From Aquabacterium sp. A3 (GTDB lineage: Bacteria > Pseudomonadota > Gammaproteobacteria > Burkholderiales > Burkholderiaceae_C): a stretch of 7,596 nt of DNA. Below are positions 1 through 5,637 of the stretch, piece by piece. The DNA is taken from assembly GCF_038069945.1 (NCBI RefSeq), contig NZ_JBBPEV010000009.1, positions 1 to 7,596 of the forward strand. The letters are read 5' to 3'. The number at the start of each line of letters is the position of its first letter. Position 1 is the first letter of the stretch. The notes beneath the pieces are model-generated. The model saw only the letters and a program-made list of their open reading frames with translations. It made no database searches and had not been told where the DNA came from. The translations under genes and the position numbers were made by a program.

Positions 1-212
1 TGCCCCAGGCGTTTCCAATTCGCGGCATGGATCAGTGAGCCGAAGAGGCTTGTGAACAATAGCCAACTGAGAACAGCTGCGACATCTGGATTCCAGAGCC
101 AAGGATGTTCTGAAGACTGTTTTTCAGCACTACCTTCGTTGCTTAGGCGTAAGGCTCTTCCACATTGAACACAATTATTACCAGTATCTATTCCGCATAT
201 CGCACAGTACAT
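1..212 (-). CDS. Zinc-ribbon membrane protein, N-terminal part (runs off left edge)
   Basis: An open minus-strand frame of 70 codons starts at ATG 212 and leaves the window at base 1. Residues 3-18 form CxxC-x7-CxxC (C3, C6, C14, C17), a short zinc ribbon. A polar linker (19-36) leads to PWLWNP and a hydrophobic segment at about 44-63, followed by NWKRLG. From memory, this order (N-terminal zinc ribbon, a Pro/Trp/Asn-Pro motif, a membrane helix ending in NW) matches a family of small proteobacterial membrane proteins of unknown function. The start is supported by GGAG (220-223 on the complement) seven bases upstream; an overlapping ATG just before it is in another frame. The leader to attC1 is about 34 bp. 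The C-terminus and this cassette's own attC lie outside the window. Confidence 0.8.
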   Translation of the reverse strand, partial: MYCAICGIDTGNNCVQCGRALRLSNEGSAEKQSSEHPWLWNPDVAAVLSWLLFTSLFGSLIHAANWKRLG

Positions 213-246
213 TCAAATTCTCCATTACTTGTGTCTTTGAGATTAG

Positions 247-364
247 GCCTAACTACCAAGGTAACCGGCGCCGGAGCCCGTGAGGGCGGAGGGCACAAGC
301 AAGGGCCATGAAAATGCCGAAGGCATGGCCCTTGGTTGCGTCCGCGTTGACCTGACAGTTAGGC
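247..364 (-). repeat. attC1 (main family, 118 bp)
   Basis: The site runs from GCCTAAC (247-253) to GTTAGGC (358-364). The inner arms AGGTAAC and GTTGACCT pair with one unpaired G. A GCCC/GGGC mini-stem has loop GTGA. The central stem AACCAAGGGCC / GGCCCTTGGTT is weakened here by G for C (AAGCAAGGG) on the left arm. This attC ends the cassette that carries the 136 aa secreted protein. Confidence 0.96.
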
Positions 365-454
365 TGGGGCGCGAAGTAGAGAGCGTGGAGCACACAGCAA
401 CCTGGCCGTGGTTTGATAAATAGTGATGCTGCACAGATGCTCCCTTTGATGTTT
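365..454 (-). repeat. B-family remnant (about 90 bp) beside attC1
   Basis: The stretch matches the attC-proximal part of the B cassettes at 1106, 1665, 3412 and 5756, up to CTCCCTTTGATGTTT, then becomes unrelated AT-richer sequence before the stop of the 136 aa gene. It is the most diverged copy, mostly by transitions. It shows that a B-type tail can end a cassette that carries a different gene. The remaining 47 bp to the stop codon (455-501) show nothing recognisable. Confidence 0.85.
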
Positions 455-501
455 TGAGGTTGTGCGCAAAATTTTAATGCCTATTGATTTATTGATGGAT
501 A

Positions 502-912
502 TCAAGTGGGCCTCTTGGGGGGGAGGCGAAAGCCAACTCCGAAATAAAAGCTTTTGTTGAGGGGTTCTGGATACTTCGCTGAAACTATGGCAGGTTGCAG
601 GCATTTTGAGAATGCACTCTCTTCTTTCCAAAGAACTGTGCTTACAGTGCCTGCCGCTTGAACAATGAAAACAAAATCAACACGAGCCGGCCTGTCTTCC
701 CCGATAGCTTTGAGGCAGTTTGGGGTGGCTGAGACTAGTATTTTTCTAAAAGCAGGTAGCATTTGTGTTTCATACCATTCTACCTCTGCTGCGTTCGTTG
801 AGTGCCCAAGGGATTTTTGCTCCGCTTCGTCATAGGTTTCTGCTGCAATGCAAAAGCTGGCGAGTAGCATTGGTAGAGTCGCAACGTATATTCTTGGAAT
901 TCTGAAATCCAT
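502..912 (-). CDS. Secreted protein, 136 aa, unknown function
   Basis: Residues 1-24 form a signal peptide: basic start (R4, R7), hydrophobic core ATLPMLLASFCIAA, likely cleavage before ETYDE. The mature part (about 112 aa) has two cysteines, C66 and C104, which could form a periplasmic disulfide. The segment around 78-130 (VDFVFIVQAAGTV, KCLQPAI, KYPEP, YFGVGFRL) resembles, by eye only, the C-terminal pattern of AgmX/TonB-like periplasmic domains: a 'V..G.V' strand, a Cys-containing helix, a 'FP.P' turn and a final strand. That is an inference. The start ATG 912 has AAGGA five bases upstream, one of the best ribosome sites in the window. The leader to attC2 is 75 bp with no convincing promoter. 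The cassette's 3' part is a B-family remnant. Confidence 0.85.
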   Translation of the reverse strand: MDFRIPRIYVATLPMLLASFCIAAETYDEAEQKSLGHSTNAAEVEWYETQMLPAFRKILVSATPNCLKAIGEDRPARVDFVFIVQAAGTVSTVLWKEESAFSKCLQPAIVSAKYPEPLNKSFYFGVGFRLPPKRPT

Positions 913-987
913 GGTTTTCCTTTTCTTGTCAATCGGTTGGTTTATTTTGTGTGCCTGGTGCTGTTGATATGTGCCGTTTTCGAAGAG

Positions 988-1105
988 GCCTAACTACCAA
1001 GGTAACCGGCGCTGGAGCCCGCCAGGGCGGAGGGCACAACCAAGGGCCATGAAAATGCCGAAGGCATGGCCCTTGGTTGCGTCCGCGTTGACCTGACAGT
1101 TAGGC
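988..1105 (-). repeat. attC2 (main family, 118 bp)
   Basis: Core sites are GCCTAAC at 988-994 and GTTAGGC at 1099-1105. The mini-stem loop is GCCA. It has GGCGCTGGAG where most copies read GGCGCCGGAG, and the outer flank is TGTGGCGCG in place of TGGGGCGCG, a variant shared with attC4. It terminates the first full B cassette. Confidence 0.96.
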
Positions 1106-1133
1106 TGTGGCGCGAAGTAGAGGGCGTGGAGCA

Positions 1134-1151
1134 CACGGCCAACGTGCCGTG
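1134..1151 (-). other. Hairpin conserved across all B copies (6 bp stem, 6 nt loop)
   Basis: CACGGC and GCCGTG pair perfectly here. Equivalent hairpins are at 393-410, 1693-1710, 3440-3457 and 5784-5801. Where stem bases change, the array-sense transcript keeps pairing through G-U. No U-run follows, so this is not an obvious terminator. Confidence 0.5.
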
Positions 1152-1253
1152 GTTCGATGAACAGTGATGCTGCACAGACGCTCCCTTTGATGTTTGCAGA
1201 GAGTCTGCCAGACGCGCGGTCTTGGTGGAAGACCACCGAACGTGTTTGGCCAA

Positions 1254-1390
1254 AAGGCCGATGGCGAATGGCACTTTGGCGCCCCTCGATGCTGAGCTGA
1301 CTGCCGCAGGACAGGCAGCCCACAAGGCCGATGGCATGTGGCACTTGTGCGCCGCTGATGGGTGAGCAGGCTGCCGGAGGACAGACAGCC
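1254..1390. repeat. Imperfect 67 bp tandem duplication inside B copy at 1106
   Basis: Unit 1 (1254-1320) and unit 2 (1324-1390) align end to end with a 70 bp period. Both begin AAGGCCGATGGC, continue with TGGCACTT and a GCGCC/GCGCCC block, and end in GCAGGACAGGCAGCC or GGAGGACAGACAGCC. Confidence 0.8.
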
Positions 1391-1546
1391 AACCAGAGCG
1401 GCGAAAGTAAGACCCCATGCGGGCCGTGCTGCTGATTCGGCGCGCGTTGAAACCTGTCAAAAAGCCTTAGCCGACGCCGCGAAACCAGAATTCCAGAGCC
1501 TTCCGAAAACCGCTCATTTGACTTCCAGAGAGTTTCGGAAACGAAG

Positions 1547-1664
1547 GCCTAACTACCAAGGTAACCGGCGCCGGAGCCCGCCAGGGCGGAGGGCACAAGC
1601 AAGGGCCATGAGAATGCCGAAGGCATGGCCCTTGGTTGCGTCCGCGTTGACCTGACAGTTAGGC
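1547..1664 (-). repeat. attC3 (main family, 118 bp)
   Basis: GCCTAAC 1547-1553 and GTTAGGC 1658-1664, loop GCCA, central loop GAGAATGCC variant. It ends the mosaic cassette at 1553-2329. Confidence 0.96.
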
Positions 1665-1878
1665 TGGGGCGCGAAGGAGAGGGCGTGGAGCACACGGCAA
1701 ACTGGCCGTGGTTCGATGAACAGTGATGCTGCACAGACGCTCCCTTTGATGTTTGCAGAGAGTCTGCCAGACGAGCGGTCTTGGTGGAAGACCACCGAGC
1801 GTGTTTGGCCAAAAGGCCGATGGCGAATGGCACTTTGGCGCCCCTGGATGTTGAGGTGACTGCCGCAGGACAGGCAGC
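1665..1878 (-). repeat. B-family remnant (about 214 bp) beside attC3
   Basis: The stretch is closely similar to B copy 1106 from the attC edge through the first 67 bp unit (1813-1878). Similarity ends abruptly inside the motif GACAGGCAGC at 1878/1879 and unrelated sequence follows. The junction is sharp, consistent with fusion or replacement within a B cassette rather than gradual decay. Confidence 0.85.
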
Positions 1879-2115
1879 GGCGGCCACAGCATTCAACCGT
1901 TTGCAGCTCTCTCTGCCACGCAAAGCTGACTTCTTCGAGAAGAAGGATGGCAACTACTACTAGATCAACTTCAACCTGAGAAAATTTTCTGCAACCTGGT
2001 CTAGCTTGTAAGCTGTTGAATTTAAAAGAGTTATTTGCTTTTGCTGGCTGGAGATGCTCTGAAACAGCCCATAGTGGAATGATTTTGAACGAATAGGAGC
2101 TGTGGCTCCGTATAA
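1879..2115. other. Unassigned part of mosaic cassette
   Basis: About 237 bp with no convincing gene. On the plus strand the frame reads FNRLQLSLPRK-ADFFEKKDGNYY, meets TAG at 1961-1963, then continues INFNLRKFSATWSSL before TAA. This looks protein-like and could be a decayed reverse-strand gene fragment, but no family is recognised. The minus frames here look like low-quality shadows. A small hairpin GGAGC-TGTG-GCTCC lies at 2096-2109. Confidence 0.35.
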
Positions 2116-2322
2116 ATGGCTATGTGTGAACTCGCTGTAGACATGGACATGCTGCCAAAGAAGCAAACGCCACCAGACCCGTACGGCTCATTCCGTAATG
2201 ATCGAGAGCGGCTGTGGGCAATGATCTCTCGCGACCTACGCTTCGTCTTGATCTCGTATTTTTTGTTTACCGGGGGCAGCAAAGTTCCCTGGTCATATGT
2301 TGCTCGCATGCTGGGGCTTTGA
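2116..2322 (+). CDS. Possible small reverse-oriented cassette protein, 68 aa
   Basis: This plus-strand frame opposes all the other genes. Its stop TGA (2320-2322) sits one base before the core site of attC4. The sequence has an acidic/proline N-terminal part (about 5-25), a charged stretch with RNDRERLWAMISRDLR, then a hydrophobic segment FVLISYFLF at about 43-51 and a Trp/Tyr-containing tail, SKVPWSYVARMLGL. That layout is protein-like, with one membrane or amphipathic helix. AGGAG (2095-2099) lies too far from ATG 2116 for a good ribosome site; M10 or M12 are alternative starts. Reverse-oriented cassette genes in other integrons often carry their own promoter and include toxin-antitoxin modules, but nothing here identifies a toxin. 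The opposing minus frame (ATG 2310) lacks a ribosome site and has a poor composition. Confidence 0.4.
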   Translation: MAMCELAVDMDMLPKKQTPPDPYGSFRNDRERLWAMISRDLRFVLISYFLFTGGSKVPWSYVARMLGL

Positions 2323-2323
2323 G

Positions 2324-2440
2324 GCCTAACTACCAAGGTAACCGGCGCCGGAGCCCGCTAGGGCGGAGGGCACAACCAGGGCCATGAAAATGCCGAAGGC
2401 ATGGCCCTTGGTTGCGTCCGCGTTGACCTGACAGTTAGGC
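2324..2440 (-). repeat. attC4 (main family, 117 bp, one base shorter)
   Basis: GCCTAAC 2324-2330 and GTTAGGC 2434-2440, loop GCTA. It reads ACAACCAGGGCC where the others read ACAACCAAGGGCC, a single-base deletion in the central stem. It ends the cassette of the 114 aa membrane protein. Confidence 0.96.
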
Positions 2441-2463
2441 TGTGGCGCGAAGTGGAAGGTTTT
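2441..2463 (-). repeat. A-family tail, short form, beside attC4
   Basis: TGTGGCGCGAAGTGGAAGG followed by TTTT matches the A tails for about 23 bp; after that no clear similarity remains. About 60 bp of AT-rich unassigned sequence separates it from the stop at 2523. Confidence 0.7.
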
Positions 2464-2522
2464 ATAAACTGGCATGCTCTGAGTTTTCTATTTTTTCAGA
2501 AGCACTCGGGTAGCAATTTTTA

Positions 2523-2867
2523 TCAATTGCACTGATTGGCTGTGGCTGGCAAGTTTTTTGAATTTCTAAGTATTAAATATTCTTCGCATCGTGGGCTTGG
2601 TAAGAATACTCCAATTAGGATGTAAATGGCGGCAATTAAGAGGCCTGCGCCTAGGATTTTACCCTTATTCCTAAAAAGAAAAAATGCTGCAAACCCACAG
2701 GCAATAAATGTCAGGCTTATAAGTGCATGGTAATTTCCGTAGTAGATCCAATCATACTTGGTGGCTGCCGAAAACTTTATGAGCCATGGCGAAAAAAATG
2801 GGATCAATAAAGTCACTGACCTCGCAATATTTTTCACCCGCCCCGACGAATCTGCTTGTGTGTTCAT
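2523..2867 (-). CDS. Small membrane protein, 114 aa, unknown function
   Basis: Three hydrophobic segments are visible at about 15-33 (ARSVTLLIPFFSPWLIKF), 47-65 (HALISLTFIACGFAAFFLF) and 70-90 (KILGAGLLIAAIYILIGVFLP). The ends are a short hydrophilic N-terminus and a polar C-tail with C94 and C113. The short RNKGK loop (66-70) is likely cytoplasmic. ATG 2867 lies only four bases from the core site of attC5 (2872), so any ribosome-binding sequence would have to be in the attC itself; no purine-rich site is present. Codons are AT-richer than in the B cassettes, pointing to a separate origin. The family is not recognised. Confidence 0.75.
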   Translation of the reverse strand: MNTQADSSGRVKNIARSVTLLIPFFSPWLIKFSAATKYDWIYYGNYHALISLTFIACGFAAFFLFRNKGKILGAGLLIAAIYILIGVFLPSPRCEEYLILRNSKNLPATANQCN

Positions 2868-2871
2868 GAGA

Positions 2872-2959
2872 GCCTAACGCTCGCGGTAAGCCGCGCCGGA
2901 GCGAAGCGGAGGGCACCCACAGCGCAGCTGTGGGCGTCGGCTTGACCAAATGGTTAGGC
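2872..2959 (-). repeat. attC5, divergent 88 bp attC
   Basis: The core sites GCCTAAC (2872-2878) and GTTAGGC (2953-2959) match the other copies, but the interior is different and 30 bp shorter. The inner arms GGTAAGCCG and CGGCTTGACC pair with a single extra G in the same place as in the main family. The central stem CCCACAGC / GCTGTGGG has GCGCA as its apex. The flanks lack the tail sequences found beside the other attC sites. This marks its cassette (the 99 aa gene) as captured from another array. Confidence 0.95.
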
Positions 2960-2985
2960 AACTGGAACTGCTCATGCTTTCCCTG

Positions 2986-3285
2986 TTAATTGACCCATTG
3001 GATCACTTGCTGTGCGTGGCGCATGACTACGAACCAAAGAACGCCAACAGCTATCCAGGTCAGGAGCGCTCGACTGCTTGCTCTTAGCTCCAAAGGCCAT
3101 GCAGCTTTGTAGAGCACCCAAGTATTGAGCATAAGGCAGGAGAGAAGAATGGGTAGTACCGCGAACGCGAAGTAGATGCCGTCTCCCGGGCCTGCCTCAT
3201 CCGGACTCCCGACGATTGGCTTGGTGGCCACCAGATAAAGGGCCATGCCAAGTAAGTTTAGGACTATCCAACCAGCGCGGTGCAT
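2986..3285 (-). CDS. Small membrane protein, 99 aa (captured cassette)
   Basis: Three membrane segments are seen: 5-22 (GWIVLNLLGMALYLVATK), 37-59 (IYFAFAVLPILLSCLMLNTWVLY) and 73-88 (ALLTWIAVGVLWFVVM). Between the first two is a periplasm-like loop rich in Gly/Pro/Asp/Glu (KPIVGSPDEAGPGDG). The 'WIVLNLLGxALYL' opening with a G/P/E loop recalls small three-helix proteins seen in Pseudomonas and Xanthomonas cassettes, none with a known role. I chose ATG 3285; a longer frame from a TTG at 3306 would start inside attC6 and is unlikely. The stop is 26 bp from attC5, the compact layout of classic cassettes, unlike the long tails of its neighbours. Confidence 0.8.
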   Translation of the reverse strand: MHRAGWIVLNLLGMALYLVATKPIVGSPDEAGPGDGIYFAFAVLPILLSCLMLNTWVLYKAAWPLELRASSRALLTWIAVGVLWFVVMRHAQQVIQWVN

Positions 3286-3293
3286 GATGAGTT

Positions 3294-3411
3294 GCCTAAC
3301 TACCAAGGTAACCGGCGCCGGAGCCCGCCAGGGCGGAGGGTACAGGCAAGGGCCATGAAAATGCCGAAGGCATGGCCCTTGGTTGCGTCCGCGTTGACCT
3401 GACAGTTAGGC
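3294..3411 (-). repeat. attC6 (main family, 118 bp)
   Basis: GCCTAAC 3294-3300 and GTTAGGC 3405-3411, loop GCCA. It has GGTACAGGC in place of the usual GGCACAACC, which weakens the outer part of the central stem. It ends the second full B cassette. Confidence 0.96.
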
Positions 3412-3829
3412 TGGGGCGCGAAGGAGAGGGCGCGGAACACACGGCAAACGTGCCATGGTTCGATGAACAGTGATGCTGCATAGACGCTCCCTTTGATGTT
3501 TGAGAGCAGTGTGCCAGACGCTGTGATGGCTTGGCTACCACCTGGGTCGTGGAAGATGCCTGGCAGTGATGGCGGAGCCATGACTGCGGGATGTTCGCGT
3601 GGCGGCTTGCCGCGACGCCAAACCTTGCCCTGTGTTGCGACGATGGCGTGTGGCACTTTGGCGCCGCGCGGTGGTGAGCAGGCTGCCGAAGGACAGGCGG
3701 CCGGCCTGAGCGGCGAAAGTAAGACCCCATGCGTGCGGTGCTGCAGGTTCGGCGCGCGTTGAAACCGTTCAAAAGGGTAAGGCAGTGGAGGCCAAACCAG
3801 GTTTCCAGAGCCTTCCGCAAACCGCTCAT
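3296..3829 (-). CDS. Doubtful B-element ORF, 177 aa, reads through attC6
   Basis: ATG 3829 follows GGAAG at good spacing and lies about 30 bp from the core site of attC7. The first residues, MSGLRKALETWFGLHCLTLLNGF, are nearly the same in the copy at 5640-6167, then both continue NARRTCSTARMGSYFRRSG. The frame stays open through B and ends only in the TAG within the attC6 core. The opening block (Arg-x-Ala-Leu-x-x-Trp-Phe-x-Leu near the start of a cassette) resembles, from memory, DUF3265-type leader peptides of Vibrio cassettes; this is inference. Everything after about residue 45 is Ser/Arg/Pro-rich and shadow-like. Either a short leader peptide or no protein at all is more likely than a 177 aa product. 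Confidence 0.25.
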   Translation of the reverse strand: MSGLRKALETWFGLHCLTLLNGFNARRTCSTARMGSYFRRSGRPPVLRQPAHHRAAPKCHTPSSQHRARFGVAASRHANIPQSWLRHHCQASSTTQVVAKPSQRLAHCSQTSKGASMQHHCSSNHGTFAVCSAPSPSRPSLTVRSTRTQPRAMPSAFSWPLPVPSALAGSGAGYLGS

Positions 3830-3858
3830 TCGACTTCCAGAGAGCTTCGGAAACGAAG
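3412..3858 (-). mobile_element. Gene-poor repeated cassette insert, B copy at 3412 (centre replaced)
   Basis: This 447 bp insert matches the other full B copies at both ends, but a central 119 bp (3522-3640) is unrelated to the 113 bp at 5866-5978. The +6 bp difference keeps the minus frame. The single remaining 67 bp-type unit is at about 3641-3702. No other gene is seen. Confidence 0.8.
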
Positions 3859-3976
3859 GCCTAACTACCAAGGTAACCGGCGCCGGAGCCCTTTAGGGCG
3901 GAGGATACAACCAAGGGCCATGAAAATGCCGAAGGCATGGTCCTTGGTTGCGTCCGCGTTGACCTGACAGTTAGGC
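3859..3976 (-). repeat. attC7 (main family, 118 bp)
   Basis: GCCTAAC 3859-3865 and GTTAGGC 3970-3976. The mini-stem loop is TTTA, and the copy has GGATACAACC and a T in GGTCCTTGG, which makes a G-T mismatch in the central stem. It is one of the more diverged main-family copies. It ends the 62 aa gene's cassette. Confidence 0.96.
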
Positions 3977-4050
3977 TGGGGCGCGGAGTGGAAGGTTTTT
4001 GCATAAATTATTCCTGTAATTGAAGTATTGCGCTTCAGGTGTCAATATGC
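3977..4050 (-). repeat. A-family tail beside attC7
   Basis: Begins TGGGGCGCGGAGTGGAAGG and keeps recognisable similarity to the tails at 4450 and 6315 up to GCTTCAGGTGTCAATATGCGC, then diverges 40 bp before the stop of the 62 aa gene. Non-coding, no hairpin-plus-U-run terminator seen. Confidence 0.7.
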
Positions 4051-4090
4051 GCACTAAAAAACTCTTTGGTGGATTTTTGAAAATTGAAGT

Positions 4091-4279
4091 CTAGATATTG
4101 GAAATAATTGACAAAGTAGCAAGGCCGGTTGCGGCAAATAGAAGCATTTTCCCTGCTTTGCGGATGGATTCTAGCTTCTGCGGGGTGGGGGTTGCCTTGC
4201 TGCCTATAAAAAGGGTTTCAGGTTTCAGTAAAAACAGCAAACCTATTGCAGCAGGGAGTATGGCGCCAAAAATTGTCAT
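4091..4279 (-). CDS. Small two-helix membrane protein, 62 aa
   Basis: Two hydrophobic segments lie at about 3-18 (IFGAILPAAIGLLFLL) and 43-60 (GKMLLFAATGLATLSIIS). Between them is a polar loop with KPETLFIGSK and a basic stretch, KLESIRKAGK. The layout (helix, short loop with 'KPE.L', basic loop, helix) is common in small inner-membrane proteins of unknown function. ATG 4279 is the only sensible start; no Shine-Dalgarno is visible before it and the leader to attC8 is 52 bp. The plus-strand frame over the same bases is a shadow. Confidence 0.7.
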   Translation of the reverse strand: MTIFGAILPAAIGLLFLLKPETLFIGSKATPTPQKLESIRKAGKMLLFAATGLATLSIISNI

Positions 4280-4331
4280 GGTGTGATTTGTTGAGGGTTT
4301 TGATAGTTGTTCTGAATGTCTTTTTCGGGGA

Positions 4332-4449
4332 GCCTAACTACCAAGGTAACCGGCGCCGGAGCCCGTCAGGGCGGAGGGTACAACCAAGGGCCATGAGAAT
4401 GCCGAAGGCATGGCCCTTGGTTGCGTCCGCGTTGACCTGACAGTTAGGC
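4332..4449 (-). repeat. attC8 (main family, 118 bp)
   Basis: GCCTAAC 4332-4338 and GTTAGGC 4443-4449, loop GTCA, central loop GAGAATGCC. The outer flank is TGGGGAGCGG, a one-base variant. It ends the 123 aa gene's cassette. Confidence 0.96.
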
Positions 4450-4527
4450 TGGGGAGCGGAGTGGAAGGTTTTGATAGTGCGGCTGCCTGCATTTTTGAGT
4501 GTTGCACTTCACGTGTCAATCTGTGCG
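4450..4527 (-). repeat. A-family tail beside attC8
   Basis: Very similar to the tail at 6315-6390, including GGAGTGGAAGGTTTT, CCTGCA and the block GTGTTGCACTTCACGTGTCA. Sequence 4528-4589 before the stop of the 123 aa gene is unassigned. Confidence 0.8.
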
Positions 4528-4589
4528 ATCCGGTAGGGCGGTTTTTTTATGCCTGATTGCATGGAATTCGTGCTTCCCTTGTTGGTAAA

Positions 4590-4961
4590 TCACGGTGTTT
4601 CGAGGCGGTGGGCAAAGATGAGCAATGCCGTAATCGAGAGCCAAACCAATGCAGTGGCAAGTACACTTTTCTCCGATTCATGGTTGGTCCAGAGTGCGTG
4701 CCCCATAATCTTTGATGTTCCTCGCGATCCTGCGATAAAGCCGACTGCGGCGGGTAGCGCCAGCATGACGTATGGCGCTAGTTCACTGCTCCCATAAATC
4801 GATCGGATGTGAGTAGCGAACCGCCAAGAGCTGGAGTCCATCGCAAGAAAGAGGACCAGCCCAATGTTGAAGAACACAGGGGTCAAGAGCGCCGACGAAA
4901 TTCGATCGCCTAATGAGGCCGAATCGGAGCTTGTACGTTGCGTTTTGGAGGCCCGAGGCAT
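4590..4961 (-). CDS. Membrane protein, 123 aa, unknown function
   Basis: A hydrophilic Ser/Thr/Lys-rich N-terminus (1-20) precedes three hydrophobic segments: about 24-41 (ALLTPVFFNIGLVLFLAM), 62-78 (APYVMLALPAAVGFIAG) and 99-117 (SVLATALVWLSITALLIFA). The loop between the second and third has RGTSKIMGHALWTNHESEK. No catalytic motif or known domain is recognised. ATG 4961 is 22 bp from the core site of attC9. The leader contains a run of seven Cs (complement) and no purine-rich ribosome site. The plus frame 4549-4797 is a shadow. Confidence 0.75.
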   Translation of the reverse strand: MPRASKTQRTSSDSASLGDRISSALLTPVFFNIGLVLFLAMDSSSWRFATHIRSIYGSSELAPYVMLALPAAVGFIAGSRGTSKIMGHALWTNHESEKSVLATALVWLSITALLIFAHRLETP

Positions 4962-4983
4962 GTGTAGTGGGGGGGTACAGAGG

Positions 4984-5101
4984 GCCTAACTACCAAGGTA
5001 ACCGGCGCCGGAGCCCTTCAGGGCGGAGGGTACAAGCAAGGGCCATGAGAATGCCGAAGGCATGGCCCTTGGTTGCGTCCGCGTTGACCTGACAGTTAGG
5101 C
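4984..5101 (-). repeat. attC9 (main family, 118 bp)
   Basis: GCCTAAC 4984-4990 and GTTAGGC 5095-5101, loop TTCA, AAGCAAGGG mismatch variant as in attC1 and attC3. It ends the lipoprotein cassette. Confidence 0.96.
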
Positions 5102-5121
5102 TGGGGCGCGAAGTGGAAGGT
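5102..5121 (-). repeat. A-family tail, short form, beside attC9
   Basis: TGGGGCGCGAAGTGGAAGG matches the A tails for about 20 bp, then unrelated sequence leads to the lipoprotein stop at 5154. Confidence 0.7.
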
Positions 5122-5153
5122 AGTTGAATTGCTCAAGCTCGATGGCCTTTTCC

Positions 5154-5600
5154 CTATTGCTGTTTTAGAAGGTAGTTCGGCTTTTCGCAAGAAGCATCCG
5201 TTTCAACCAAGAAGGTTCCTTGCCTTCTCGGGGCACGGATGAGCTTGGGATCATAGGGACGTATTTGCACTCTACACCGTGGGAGAAAAGCTGAGAATAT
5301 GACTTCCTTCTTGTTAAGAAAGACGGCCAAGTTTGGAGATGAGTCATCGGGCTTGGCATAGGGAAGCCAGAAGCACTGCCAGGCGGAGAGTCCCAAGACT
5401 TCGCAAGCCTCCTCTTTTGGAAAGTACGCTCCAAAGATTGCGAACTCGTCCCAAGCGGCTGCGACGGCGGAGTCAAGCTGGATAGAGCCTCCCACCCGCT
5501 GTGCCGCGAGCTGTTGAAGGTGGTCGCTAAAAGACGTACGGCTTGAGCAGCCAAGCAAAATTGCGGTAGATGCAAATGCAGCGACAAGTTTGTGGTTCAT
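5154..5600 (-). CDS. Predicted outer-membrane lipoprotein, 148 aa
   Basis: Residues 1-18 are a lipoprotein signal: K4, hydrophobic core LVAAFASTAI, lipobox L15-L16-G17-C18. Ser at +2 favours sorting to the outer membrane under the Lol rule. The mature part has WDEFAIFGAYFPKEEACEVLGL (about 50-71), then LAVFLNKKEVIFSAFLPR. This W-D-x-[FV]-x-[IV]-F-G-x-Y ... LG ... LvF...k.vv...pR pattern is one I recall from small proteobacterial lipoproteins of unknown function. Cysteines at 67, 76, 109 and 138 could pair in the periplasm. ATG 5600 is preceded by a 37 bp leader with no clear Shine-Dalgarno. A nearly overlapping minus frame (5165-5587) is a shadow. Confidence 0.85.
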   Translation of the reverse strand: MNHKLVAAFASTAILLGCSSRTSFSDHLQQLAAQRVGGSIQLDSAVAAAWDEFAIFGAYFPKEEACEVLGLSAWQCFWLPYAKPDDSSPNLAVFLNKKEVIFSAFLPRCRVQIRPYDPKLIRAPRRQGTFLVETDASCEKPNYLLKQQ

Positions 5601-5637
5601 AAAACTTGCGTATGTTTTTTGCGGCTGTTCGAAGAGA

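Larger units (their letters stand above)
1106..1546 (-). mobile_element. Gene-poor repeated cassette insert, B copy at 1106 (full length)
   Basis: This 441 bp insert fills a whole cassette (994-1552) and is repeated at 5756-6196 and, with a replaced centre, at 3412-3858. In array sense it begins 7 bp after the core site with TTCGTTTCCG, then a GGAAG ribosome-like site and ATG 1519 (complement). That frame is M-S-G-F-R-K-A-L-E-F-W-F and stops after 16 codons at a TAA that the copies at 3412 and 5756 lack. A longer minus frame (1460 down to 990) stays open only by running through attC2. Two overlapping minus frames are open across the whole element in two copies, so an open frame alone is weak evidence of coding. 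The product, if any, is unknown. Confidence 0.8.

Noticed and set aside
320..352. The repeated inverted repeat ATGCCGAAGGCAT could be taken for a transcription terminator or CRISPR repeat
   Set aside because: It is the apex of the attC hairpin, has no U-run, and spacers are of gene size, so neither terminator nor CRISPR fits.
249..434. Series of ORFs ending in GYLGS or RRRLPW at many attC sites (e.g. 249-434, 1549-1953, 4334-4519, 6199-6384, 4990-5190)
   Set aside because: All are translations of the attC repeat in two frames that end at the TAG by the core site; they recur because the repeat recurs.
913..987. TTGACA on the complement upstream of the 136 aa gene as a -35 box
   Set aside because: It lies about 20 bases from the ATG with no room for a -10 element and start point.
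990..1460. 156 aa minus-strand ORF across a B copy and attC2
   Set aside because: It starts downstream of a stop in the conserved frame, its last third is translated attC, and its start lacks a ribosome site. Treated as an artefact of the repeat.
1362..1655. Plus-strand ORFs running into attC and ending in ...KAWPLVASALT (also 3785-3967, 4246-4440, 6123-6305)
   Set aside because: Also repeat translation, on the other strand; the shared C-terminus is attC DNA, not a protein family.
2031..2336. 101 aa minus ORF opposite the 68 aa plus ORF
   Set aside because: Its first start is inside attC4, the internal ATG at 2310 has no ribosome site, and the Ser/Arg-rich composition is shadow-like.
4549..4797. 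82 aa plus ORF opposite the 123 aa membrane protein
   Set aside because: The minus frame has coherent membrane helices and correct cassette placement; the plus frame has neither.
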